Source: Thermoanaerobaculia bacterium
Lineage (GTDB): Bacteria > Acidobacteriota > Thermoanaerobaculia > Multivoradales > JAHEKO01
Reading direction: 5' to 3'
DNA: 64,000 bases
NCBI GenBank assembly: GCA_947259925.1
Contig: CAMYOG010000053.1
Span: 124,001 to 188,000, forward strand
Positions 9,822-19,658 of the stretch are shown here, one piece after another. A model generated the notes under the pieces. The model was given only the letters and a program-made list of their open reading frames with translations. It had not been told where the DNA came from and ran no database searches. The stretch's first letter is position 1. Each line of letters starts with the position of its first letter. The position numbers were made by a program, and so were the translations under genes.

Positions 9822-10490
9822 TCAGTCCTGGCCCTCCGAGGCCACCTCGTCGGACCGGACGGCGTTGGAGTCGGCGGGCACCCGCACTCGGACGCTCGCC
9901 GGTCGTACCAGCCGATCCCCCATGACATAACCGGCGCGCAGCTCCTCGGCGACGGTCGCCACTTCGATGTCCGGATCCTCCTCGCGCGAGACCGCATCGT
10001 GCAGGGTCGGGTCGAACGGTTTGCCCTCGGCGTCGATCCGTTCCACGCCGTGGCGACGCAGCAGATCCTGGAACTGCCGGGCGATCAGCTCGACTCCCAC
10101 CTTCAGGTCCTCGACGTCTCCTTCGGCGCCCAGGGCGAGCCCCAGGTTGTCGAGAATCGGCAGCAGCTCCGAGAGCACCCCCAGCCCCTCGTAGCGTCGG
10201 CTCTTGGCCTGCTCCCTCTCGACCCGCTTGCGGAAATTCTCGAAGTCGGCCAGCGTACGGACGTGGCGCTCTTTGAGCGCTACCAGCTCGGCATCGAGCT
10301 CGGTCTCCATGCCCTCGGCCGGCTCGTCCGCCGACGCCTCCGCCGCGTCCGGCGCCTCGTCCTCGTGGCGCTCGACCGCTTCGAGCGCCTCGCGCATGGC
10401 CACGTCCAGCTCTTCCCCGTTTCCGGTGCCCACTTCGGTCTCCTTGGCGCCCTGCGCCTGGTCCTGCTCTTCCAACCTGCGATCGTCCAT
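9822..10490 (-). CDS. grpE: Nucleotide exchange factor GrpE
   Basis: 222 residues: an acidic, low-complexity N-terminus (about 1-80), then the GrpE coiled coil with DFENFRKRVEREQ and the C-terminal beta domain ending in GYVMGDRLVRPASVRV. It releases ADP from DnaK. Order hrcA-grpE-dnaK-dnaJ is the classical heat-shock operon. Confidence 0.95.
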   Translation of the reverse strand: MDDRRLEEQDQAQGAKETEVGTGNGEELDVAMREALEAVERHEDEAPDAAEASADEPAEGMETELDAELVALKERHVRTLADFENFRKRVEREQAKSRRYEGLGVLSELLPILDNLGLALGAEGDVEDLKVGVELIARQFQDLLRRHGVERIDAEGKPFDPTLHDAVSREEDPDIEVATVAEELRAGYVMGDRLVRPASVRVRVPADSNAVRSDEVASEGQD

Positions 10491-10505
10491 CAGGATTCCC
10501 AGAGC

Positions 10506-11570
10506 CTAGCTACGTTCCGCGTAAGCGTTCTCGAGCGCTTGGCTCAACCGCTCGCCGAGGTAGTTCACCAGCGGGATCATCCGCTGGTAGGGCATACGGC
10601 TCGGGCCGAACACTCCCAGGGTACCGAGCGGCTTGCCGGCGACGCCGTAGGTGGTGGCGACCAGGCTGAAGTCGAGCTCACCGGTCAGATCGCTGTCGTC
10701 GCCGATCAGCACCCGGACGCCCCGGCCGGACATGATCTGGTTGAGCAGCTGGACGAGCCCGGCCCGATCGGCGAAGGTGTCGAGCAGGCGCTGCACGCGC
10801 TCGAGGTCGGCCAGCTCGGGGAGGTTCAGCACCGAGTTCGTCCCCTGGACGACCACATCTCGAGCGTCCTCGAGATCGAGCGCGCGGCGCGAGAGCTCGA
10901 TCGCGCTCGCCAGCAGCTCATCGACACGCGCCCGCTCCTGTGCCATCAGCTTGATCAGCTCGTCGCGAATCTGCCGCACGGTCAGTCCGGCGAAGCTGTC
11001 GGTGACGTAGTTGGAAACCCTGACCAGCTCGTCGGCCGAGATCTCGGAGGAGGTCTCGATCAGCTTGTTGTCGATGAAGCCGCTCGACGAGACGACCACG
11101 CACAGCACCTTCCGTCCGGTCAGTGGCACGAAGTTGATCGACTTGAGCTCGGTCTCCCCGATCGAGGGCGTCAACACGATGCCGATCTGATTGGAGAGCT
11201 GCGACAGGAGCTGGCTGGCCGCGGTCATCAGCTGGACGCCGTCGCCGCCGGCCTCGAGCTCCGCGTCGATGAACTCGCGGTCGCGCGCCGAGATCTGCCG
11301 GTTGGGCATCAGCGAGTCGATATAGAAGTGATAGCCGTCCTCGGTCGGAACCCTGCCGGCCGAGGTATGCGGCTGGGTCAGCAAGCCGAGGTCCTCGAGA
11401 TCGGCCATGACGTTCCGGATGGTCGCCGACGAGACGCCGTGCTGGCGATGCTTGGCCACCGAGCGCGAGCTGACTGGCTCACCGGTAACGATGAATGTAC
11501 CGATGATGTCGCGCAATATCTCCCGGTCGCGGGGACTCAGGATCGGCTCGGGGGTTGGCTTCCCTGGCAT
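10506..11570 (-). CDS. hrcA: Heat-inducible transcription repressor HrcA
   Basis: 354 residues from ATG 11570; a GTG at 11624 would add 18 residues without family similarity. N-terminal winged helix (SPRDREILRDIIGTFIVTGEPVSSR; SSATIRNVMADLEDLG), then the HrcA dimerisation and insertion domains ending near RMIPLVNYLGERLS. HrcA normally binds the CIRCE inverted repeat; I find no convincing CIRCE copy upstream of this operon, so its operator here is unclear. Confidence 0.93.
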   Translation of the reverse strand: MPGKPTPEPILSPRDREILRDIIGTFIVTGEPVSSRSVAKHRQHGVSSATIRNVMADLEDLGLLTQPHTSAGRVPTEDGYHFYIDSLMPNRQISARDREFIDAELEAGGDGVQLMTAASQLLSQLSNQIGIVLTPSIGETELKSINFVPLTGRKVLCVVVSSSGFIDNKLIETSSEISADELVRVSNYVTDSFAGLTVRQIRDELIKLMAQERARVDELLASAIELSRRALDLEDARDVVVQGTNSVLNLPELADLERVQRLLDTFADRAGLVQLLNQIMSGRGVRVLIGDDSDLTGELDFSLVATTYGVAGKPLGTLGVFGPSRMPYQRMIPLVNYLGERLSQALENAYAERS

Positions 11571-11650
11571 GGTCCCAACTAGGACTACCCCGAGCGAGAG
11601 GCGCCCGGAGGACCCGTCGGCCACCCGAAGGTGTGGCTACAGGCGCTTAC

Positions 11651-11656
11651 ATTGTA
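11651..11656 (-). promoter_or_regulatory. Possible -10 box for the hrcA operon
   Basis: On the minus strand the sequence reads TACAAT, about 80 bp before the hrcA ATG. No good -35 hexamer was identified. Assigned from sequence only. Confidence 0.35.
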
Positions 11657-11757
11657 GCGCGAGAGGGGTCGGCCCACTGTCACGTATTCAGCAGTTGGCG
11701 CTACCGGCCGGTGCTAAGATCCCGCCAGCCCGCGGCCCCGGGAGGCGCTGTTCGGAC

Positions 11758-12783
11758 ATGGCCTTCTTCAACTACAGCACCATGCAGATGACGGCGAAGA
11801 TCGTCTACTACGGTCCCGGACTGTGCGGCAAGACCACGAATCTCCAATACATCTACGAGCACACGACCGGCGATTCGCGCGGCGAGATGGTGTCGCTCGA
11901 GACCCAGACCGACCGGACGCTCTTCTTCGACCTGCTACCGATGGAGGTCGGCTCGGTCGCGGGCTTCAAGACCCGGATCCAACTCTACACCGTGCCCGGA
12001 CAGGTCTTCTACAACACGACGCGCAAGCTCGTGCTGAAGGGGGTCGACGGCGTCGTCTTCGTCGCCGATTCGCAGCGGCCGATGATCGGCGCCAATCAGG
12101 AAGCGATGGAGAACCTGTCGGAGAACCTGACTTCGCTCGGGTTGTCGCTCGACACGATCCCGCTGGTCCTCCAGTTCAACAAGCGCGACCTGCCGGACAT
12201 CGTGCCGGCTGAGGAGCTCCGCGCGGTACTCCACCGCAGCTCATGGCCGGTCTTCGAGGCGTCCGCAATCGCTGGCACCGGCGTCATCGAGACCCTGCGA
12301 GGGATCTCGAAGCTAACGCTGCTGTCGCTCCGGAAGCAGCTCGAATCGTCGGCCGCCGCCAGCGAGGCGACCGCGCGGGTGGCGGAGGGACACGCCTCGA
12401 CGGCTGCGGCACCGCAGCCGAAGCCGGCGGTCCAACCGCCGAGTCCACCGCCCTCACCCAAGCCGGCACCGCGTGCACCGGCGCCGACCGCCGTGTCGGC
12501 GCCGACGCCCGATCCCGCCCCGCCACCGGCGCCCGAACCGGCGCCGATCGTGCCGGTGCCCAAGGCGGCCAAGTCCGTGACGGTCCGACGGGACCTGCGC
12601 GTCGAGCTGCAGAAGGGCGGCCAGGGCGCCGCCGCGCAGCGCGTCCAGCTGGCCGTGCGGGTCGAGGACTCGGCGAATCGTCTCCTGGCCGAGCTGGGCG
12701 ATCTCGAACTCGACCTCGAGCCCCCCGCAGTCGTAGACTCGCTCCTGTTGCGGCTGAACGTGACGCTAGACCCAGAGGAGTGA
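11758..12783 (+). CDS. MglA-like small Ras-family GTPase with C-terminal extension
   Basis: 341 residues from ATG 11758 (MAFFNYSTMQMTAKIVYYGPGLCGKTTN). Residues 1-195 match MglA, the polarity GTPase of myxobacterial gliding and pilus switching: P-loop GPGLCGKTTN (19-28), the VPGQVFYNTTR switch region, and the QFNKRDLP specificity motif. Beyond the GTPase there is a Pro/Ala-rich linker (about 205-285) and a roughly 55-residue C-terminal segment (VTVRRDLRVELQKGGQ onward) that I do not recognise. The frame is open upstream of 11758, but nothing there looks like protein. Classical MglA ends near residue 195, so this is an extended form. Confidence 0.88.
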   Translation: MAFFNYSTMQMTAKIVYYGPGLCGKTTNLQYIYEHTTGDSRGEMVSLETQTDRTLFFDLLPMEVGSVAGFKTRIQLYTVPGQVFYNTTRKLVLKGVDGVVFVADSQRPMIGANQEAMENLSENLTSLGLSLDTIPLVLQFNKRDLPDIVPAEELRAVLHRSSWPVFEASAIAGTGVIETLRGISKLTLLSLRKQLESSAAASEATARVAEGHASTAAAPQPKPAVQPPSPPPSPKPAPRAPAPTAVSAPTPDPAPPPAPEPAPIVPVPKAAKSVTVRRDLRVELQKGGQGAAAQRVQLAVRVEDSANRLLAELGDLELDLEPPAVVDSLLLRLNVTLDPEE

Positions 12784-12787
12784 CAAC

Positions 12788-13246
12788 TTGAGGTGCCCGT
12801 TCTGCGGCGAGTCCGACGACCGCGTCGTCGACTCCCGCGAGAGTCGCGAGGGCCTGACCGTCCGGCGGCGGCGTGAGTGCACGGCGTGCAACCGTCGGTT
12901 CACCACCTACGAGCAGATCGAGGACATTCCCTACATGGTGGTCAAGTCGGGCGGAGCGCGCGAGGAGTTCGATCGCAAGAAGCTCCTGGTGGGCCTGTAC
13001 AAAGCGTGCGAGAAGCGGCCGGTGCCCGCCAAACGGCTCGACGCCGTGGTCGAGGACGTCGAGCAGGAGCTGCACGATCGCGAGGATCGCGAGATGACGA
13101 CCGCCGAGATCGGTCAGATCGTCTCGGACCACCTCCGCAAGCTCGATCAGGTCGCCTACGTCCGCTTCGCTTCGGTCTACCGGAACTTCGAGGACGTCGA
13201 GACCTTCATGGACGAGCTCAAGCACCTGATCAAGCAGCGGTCCTGA
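12788..13246 (+). CDS. nrdR: Transcriptional repressor NrdR
   Basis: 152 residues from TTG 12788. N-terminal zinc ribbon with Cys3, Cys6, Cys31 and Cys34 (MRCPFCG ... CTACNRRFTTYE) and the ATP-cone domain (VVKSGGAREEFDRKKLLVGL) ending near residue 140. NrdR represses ribonucleotide reductase genes by binding paired 16-bp boxes; a matching pair lies in front of the nrdJ gene at 48.4 kb. It is 4 bp after the GTPase gene and just upstream of lon. Confidence 0.96.
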   Translation: MRCPFCGESDDRVVDSRESREGLTVRRRRECTACNRRFTTYEQIEDIPYMVVKSGGAREEFDRKKLLVGLYKACEKRPVPAKRLDAVVEDVEQELHDREDREMTTAEIGQIVSDHLRKLDQVAYVRFASVYRNFEDVETFMDELKHLIKQRS

Positions 13247-13272
13247 GGCCCGCGGGGCGCGCACGCCGAGTC

Positions 13273-15635
<2,363 letters not shown>

Positions 15636-15639
<4 letters not shown>

Positions 15640-16634
15640 GCGCCGGCGAGGACCAGCTGATCGGCTGGCTCCGGCGCCGGTTACAGCGCCTGGGCTCGGA
15701 CCTGCTGGGCGACGACGCGGCACTGCTCGAAGAGAGAGCCGACTGGGCGATCTCGGTAGACCAGCAGATCGAGGGTGTCCACTTCCCGCCCGGGCTCGAC
15801 CCGGGCGTCGCCGGCCGACGGCTGGTCTCGGTCTGCCTGTCCGACCTCGCTGCCAGCGGCGCCGAGCCGGCCTACGGGTTCCTGACCGTCGCCCTTCCCC
15901 GTCGCTACGACGCGAAACGGCTGCTGACGGGCGTCCTGACCGCCTGCCGACGCTACGGCGTGACGCTGGCGGGCGGCGATACGGCCTCCGCACCGCGTGG
16001 CGTCAGCCTGACAATGACCGTGCTCGGCCGCCGGCGGCCGCGCTGCCGCTGGCTCAGGCGGAGCCACGGACGCCCGGGCGACGGCCTCTGGCTCGGCGGT
16101 CCGGTCGGTGAGTCCGCTCTCGGTCGCCATCTACTGGCGGCCGGAGCCTCGTTCGACGGCCGCAGCGTCACCCTGCCGCGTCGGCACCGCGCTCCCGAGC
16201 GCTGGCTGCGCTATGGCCGGCGCGCCGTCCGCCGGCATCTCGACCCACGGCCGCAGCTCGAGCTCGGTGGCACGCTGGCTCGCCGGCGGCGCGTCGCGGC
16301 GGTCGACATCTCGGACGGGCTGGCGATCGACCTCCATCGTCTCTGTCGAGAGAGCGGCGTCGGAGCCGACCTGGAGCGCGAGGCGATTCCGGTCAGCGGC
16401 GGCCTCGAGTACTGGGCGAGCGCTCTGGAGATCGATCCCGACCAGCTGATGCTCGCCGGCGGCGAAGACTACGTCCTCCTGTTCACGCTGCCGCCCCGCG
16501 GTCGTCCGGCGGACGCCGCAAGCCGTCGGATCGGGACCCTCACGGAGCGGCCCGGCGTGCGACTCGGTGCCGGGGACGAGGCGGTGCTCCTGCCGCCACG
16601 CGGCTGGGATCACCTCGCGAAGGACCGCACGTAG
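15636..16634 (+). CDS. thiL: Thiamine-monophosphate kinase
   Basis: 332 residues; GTG start overlaps the lon stop as GTGA. ThiL phosphorylates thiamine phosphate to thiamine pyrophosphate. Visible motifs: LGDDAALL (ATP/Mg site), SVDQQIEGVHF, LSDLAASGAEP, LAGGDTASA, the dimer-interface AAVDISDGLAIDL and MLAGGEDYVLLF. The middle part (about 125-215) is unusually rich in Arg. No other thiamine gene is nearby. Confidence 0.9.
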
Positions 16635-16641
16635 CGCGGCC

Positions 16642-17259
16642 CTATTCGGGCCGGATCGTCACCTGGACCGGCCGCTTGAGCAGCTTGATGACCGCGTCGA
16701 GCTGGCGCGACACCTCTTTCTGCGCCCGCTCGAGCTCGCGAATCCGGCGGGTCAACACCGGATCGGTCGCGCTGCCGGCGCGCACCCGCACGCCCTTGGA
16801 ACGACTCGCGCCCTTCGGCCGACCCCGCCTGCTGTTGCGGCGCAGGTCGGCGAAGACCGCCACCGCCTCGGGCGGGAAGCGGCGCTTACGTCCCTCTCCG
16901 ACGTGCGGGATCTGGTCGATGAACAGCTTCACGTAGCGCACCAGCGTCGGATACGAGATGCCGGTGCGCCGGCCGATCTCGGAGAGGGTCAGGAGCTGCG
17001 CCGCTCCCGAGCCCCGTGCCCGGGCCTTCTTCGCTCTTCCGGACGCTGCTTTGCGGGGTCGACCGCTGCGCTTCAGGTTCTCGGCCTTGATCTTCCGGAC
17101 CTCGGCGATCGCCCGCTTCGGGTAGCGCTGTCGGCGCCCCTCGCCGACCGAAGGGATCCGATTACTGTAGAGCTTCTTGTAGCGCTGAAGCGTCGGCATC
17201 GATACCCCGGCGCGCTTCGACACCTCGGTCAGGGTATACAGCTTCTCTTTCCTGGCCAA
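16642..17259 (-). CDS. Regulator with two tandem MerR-type DNA-binding domains
   Basis: 205 residues from TTG 17259. Two homologous winged-helix MerR-like units lie in one chain: residues about 7-61 (LYTLTEVSKRAGVSMPTLQRY ... VGEGRRQRYP) and 89-142 (LLTLSEIGRRTGISYPTLVRY ... VGEGRKRRFP). Both keep the same VGEGR-x-R-R/Q-x-P wing. They are joined by a basic linker, and a short coiled coil follows (about 166-195, RRIRELERAQKEVSRQLDAVIKLL). There is no ligand-binding domain. MerR proteins are normally dimers with one such domain each, so this chain may read a pseudo-palindrome alone. The target is unknown; it sits just beyond oppC-like and convergent to thiL. Confidence 0.75.
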   Translation of the reverse strand: MARKEKLYTLTEVSKRAGVSMPTLQRYKKLYSNRIPSVGEGRRQRYPKRAIAEVRKIKAENLKRSGRPRKAASGRAKKARARGSGAAQLLTLSEIGRRTGISYPTLVRYVKLFIDQIPHVGEGRKRRFPPEAVAVFADLRRNSRRGRPKGASRSKGVRVRAGSATDPVLTRRIRELERAQKEVSRQLDAVIKLLKRPVQVTIRPE

Positions 17260-17309
17260 TGACTCGTCCCCCTAGCTCTCGGTTTACGGACTGACTCGGG
17301 CCAACCACA

Positions 17310-17337
17310 AGTATTCATTCCGACAGCTTGATGTCAA
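17310..17337 (-). promoter_or_regulatory. Promoter of the tandem MerR-type regulator
   Basis: Minus strand: -35 TTGACA (17337-17332), 16-bp spacer, -10 AATACT (17315-17310), start of transcription expected near 17302. The -35 sits inside the palindrome GCTTGA-tg-TCAAGC (17326-17339), a possible operator for self-control. Confidence 0.5.
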
Positions 17338-17360
17338 GCAAGCGGGTGCCCGCCTCGAGA

Positions 17361-17392
17361 CGCGCAAGTCGTTTGTTGTGATTTCTTGCGCG
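17361..17392 (-). terminator. Hairpin directly after the DppC-like permease gene
   Basis: Perfect 8-bp arms CGCGCAAG (17361-17368) and CTTGCGCG (17385-17392) around a 16-nt AT-rich loop, starting one base after the permease stop codon. There is no T-run, so it would be a weak or Rho-assisted terminator, or an mRNA 3' stabiliser. Confidence 0.45.
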
Positions 17393-18217
17393 CTACTGCT
17401 TGATATGGAGGCGACGCTCGCGCGGGTCGAGCGAGTCGACCAGAGCATCGCCCAGATAGTTGAGCGCCATGACCGTCAGCAAGATCGCCAGACCGGGGAA
17501 GAGGCCGAGGTGGGGCGCATCGAGAAGGTGGCTGCGCCCGGCGTTGATCATCGCTCCCCAGGACGGCGTCGGCGGTTGGATCCCCAGGCCGAGAAACGAG
17601 AGGCTCGCCTCGGCGAGGATGGCACCCGCCATGCCGAGGCTCAGCTGCACGGTAAGAGTCGGCAGCACGTTCGGCAGGATGTGCCGTAGGAGAACCAGAC
17701 GACCGCGCACACCGGTGGCGCGGGCCGCGGCGACGAACTCCATCTCCCGGATCTGCAGCACCTGACCGCGCACCAGGCGCGCGTAGCCGACCCAGCCGAT
17801 CACCACCAGGGCGAGGATGACGTGGCGCAGCGCCGGACCGAGCACCGCGACCAGAGCGATCGCCAGCAGGATTCCGGGAAACGCCAGGAAGACGTCGCTG
17901 ACTCTCATCAGCACCGCGTCGACCCGGCCGCCCAGAAAGCCGGAGGCGGCGCCGATCAGACTGCCGATCGCTCCGGACAGGAGGACGACCGCCAGCCCGA
18001 CGCCAAGCGAGACGCGGGCGCCGAAGATGAGCCGCGAAAGGATGTCCCGACCGAGCTCGTCGAGGCCGAGCGGATGGGCGGCGGACGGCGACTCGAGCCG
18101 GCGCGCCAGGTTCTGCTCCGCCGGGTCGTGTGGCGCCAGGACCGGCGCCAGAATCGCCGCGAGCACGAACAGCGCCACCAGGCCGGCACCGATGACCACC
18201 GGCGGGCGGGCGGTCAC
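17393..18217 (-). CDS. Peptide/nickel-type ABC transporter permease (DppC/OppC family)
   Basis: 274 residues. N-terminal membrane segment, then the OppC signature HPLGLDELGRDILSRLIFGARVSL and the permease loop EFVAAARATGVRGRLVLLRHILPN (EAA-type motif), ending PRERRL. Pairs with the DppB-like permease at 18.7-19.7 kb. No periplasmic binding protein or ATPase gene is nearby, so those must be elsewhere. The two permease genes are separated by an oppositely directed msrC-like gene, which is unusual. Confidence 0.9.
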   Translation of the reverse strand: MTARPPVVIGAGLVALFVLAAILAPVLAPHDPAEQNLARRLESPSAAHPLGLDELGRDILSRLIFGARVSLGVGLAVVLLSGAIGSLIGAASGFLGGRVDAVLMRVSDVFLAFPGILLAIALVAVLGPALRHVILALVVIGWVGYARLVRGQVLQIREMEFVAAARATGVRGRLVLLRHILPNVLPTLTVQLSLGMAGAILAEASLSFLGLGIQPPTPSWGAMINAGRSHLLDAPHLGLFPGLAILLTVMALNYLGDALVDSLDPRERRLHIKQ

Positions 18218-18243
18218 CGGACGCCTCCAGCGCGGCTGGGCGG

Positions 18244-18249
18244 TAGAAT
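18244..18249 (+). promoter_or_regulatory. TAGAAT -10 box, 9 nt before the fRMsr ATG
   Basis: TAGAAT ends 9 nt before ATG 18259. Transcription would begin within a few bases of the start codon, giving a leaderless or nearly leaderless mRNA. The same box and spacing recur before other genes in the window. Confidence 0.5.
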
Positions 18250-18258
18250 CGCGGCTCG

Positions 18259-18726
18259 ATGACAGCGCCCGAGACCTACGACCAGGCCGAGCGTGAGGTG
18301 GCAGCGCTGATCGACGGACTGGACGATCCGATCGCCGCGATGGCGAGCTGTGCGTCGGTGCTGCACGAGCGCCTGCCGCAGGCGAGTTGGACCGGGTTCT
18401 ACCGCGTCGTGGCGCCGCGACTGCTGCGCGTCGGTCCCTACCAGGGACCGCCGGCGTGTCTCGAGATCGCCTTCGAGCGCGGGGTGTGCGGAACGGTCGC
18501 GAGCGGCGGTGAGCCGCTGGTCGTGCCCGACGTGCACGCGTTCGAAGGGCACGTGGTCTGCGACCCGCAGTCGCGCTCCGAGATCGTCGTGCCGGTGTTC
18601 GACCCGGCCGGCTCGCTGGTTGCGGTGCTGGACATCGATTCGCATCAGCCGTCTGCCTTCGACGACTCCGACCGCGCGGGGCTCGAGCGGATCACCGCCC
18701 TGCTGACGCCCTGCTTCGCATCCTGA
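18259..18726 (+). CDS. msrC: Free methionine-(R)-sulfoxide reductase (GAF type)
   Basis: 155 residues forming a single GAF domain. The three cysteines of the fRMsr family are in place: Cys67 (ACLEI), Cys77 (RGVCGT) and Cys101 (HVVCDP), in the family pattern. It reduces free Met-R-sulfoxide in the cytoplasm using thioredoxin. It lies on the plus strand between two minus-strand ABC permease genes; its own TAGAAT promoter is directly upstream. Confidence 0.92.
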   Translation: MTAPETYDQAEREVAALIDGLDDPIAAMASCASVLHERLPQASWTGFYRVVAPRLLRVGPYQGPPACLEIAFERGVCGTVASGGEPLVVPDVHAFEGHVVCDPQSRSEIVVPVFDPAGSLVAVLDIDSHQPSAFDDSDRAGLERITALLTPCFAS

Positions 18727-18737
18727 GCTCACGCGGC

Positions 18738-19658
18738 TCATGAGACCCGGATGCGCGGATCGAGCAGCGCATAGAGAAGATCGGTCAGCAGATTGAGCAC
18801 GACGTAGGTCAGAGCGATCGCCAGCACACCGCCCTGGACCAGCGGGTAGTCGCGGAATCGGATCGCCTGGATCACCAGGCGGCCGACCCCCGGCCACGAG
18901 AAGATCGTCTCGGTGATGATCGCCCCGGTCAGCAGGGCGCCGAACTGCAGTCCGACCACGGTGGTGACCGGAATCGACGCGTTGCGCAGCGCGTGCCGCA
19001 AGACGACGCCCGCCTTGGTCAGCCCCTTGGCCTCGGCGGTGACCAGATAGGGCCGGTGCAGCTCCTCAGCCAGTGACGTCCGCACCATGCGCGTCAGCAG
19101 ACCCGCCAGCGCCGTGCCGAGCGTGACCGCGGGCAGCACCAGACTGACCACCCCCGAGCGACCCGAGACCGGGAAGAGGTCGAGATGGATGGCGAACAGG
19201 AGGATCAACATCGGGCCGAGCCAGAAGTTGGGCAGCGACACGCCGAGCAGGGCAAAAAAGCGCGAGAAGTGATCCGCGAAGCTGTTTCGGTAGTAGGCGG
19301 CCAGGATCCCGAGCGGCAGCGCCACCATCAGGGCGACGATCATGCTGGCGACGGCCAGCAGAATGGTCGACGGGTAGCGGCGCAGGAGGATCTCCGAGAC
19401 CGGCTCGCCGTAATGAAGCGAGCGACCGAGGTCGCCCCGGAGCAGGCCTCCCATATAGGAGACGTACTGCGCACCGAGCGGCCGGTCGAGGCCGAGCTCG
19501 TGACGCAGCTGCTCGACGTCCGCCCGCTGGGCGCCCTCGCCGAGCATCATCTCGACCGGATCGCCCGGGATCAGGTGGATCAGCGAAAAGACCAGGGTCG
19601 AGACCAGGAGCGCGATCGGAATCGCCTGACCGAGGCGGCGCAGGAGATAGGCGGTCAT
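18738..19658 (-). CDS. Peptide/nickel-type ABC transporter permease (DppB/OppB family)
   Basis: 306 residues. Starts [26 protein letters not shown] with the family's LIPGDPVEMM segment, then about six membrane helices; the cytoplasmic loop is PYLVTAEAKGLTKAGVVLRHALRNASIPV. The start overlaps the stop of the sigma54 activator gene (ATGA), so the regulator and this permease are co-translated. Ends at Leu-Asp-Pro-Arg-Ile-Arg-Val, the usual LDPR-I-R tail. Confidence 0.92.
   Translation of the reverse strand: MTAYLLRRLGQAIPIALLVSTLVFSLIHLIPGDPVEMMLGEGAQRADVEQLRHELGLDRPLGAQYVSYMGGLLRGDLGRSLHYGEPVSEILLRRYPSTILLAVASMIVALMVALPLGILAAYYRNSFADHFSRFFALLGVSLPNFWLGPMLILLFAIHLDLFPVSGRSGVVSLVLPAVTLGTALAGLLTRMVRTSLAEELHRPYLVTAEAKGLTKAGVVLRHALRNASIPVTTVVGLQFGALLTGAIITETIFSWPGVGRLVIQAIRFRDYPLVQGGVLAIALTYVVLNLLTDLLYALLDPRIRVS

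Noticed and set aside
9684-11582. Long plus-strand ORF (632 codons)
   Set aside because: Mirror of grpE, dnaK start and hrcA; composition is that of an antisense frame in high-GC DNA.
11695-11717. Possible CIRCE element near hrcA (TTGGCGC ... GTGCTAA)
   Set aside because: Only five of seven arm bases pair and the spacing is wrong for TTAGCACTC-N9-GAGTGCTAA; it lies on the MglA-like gene side.
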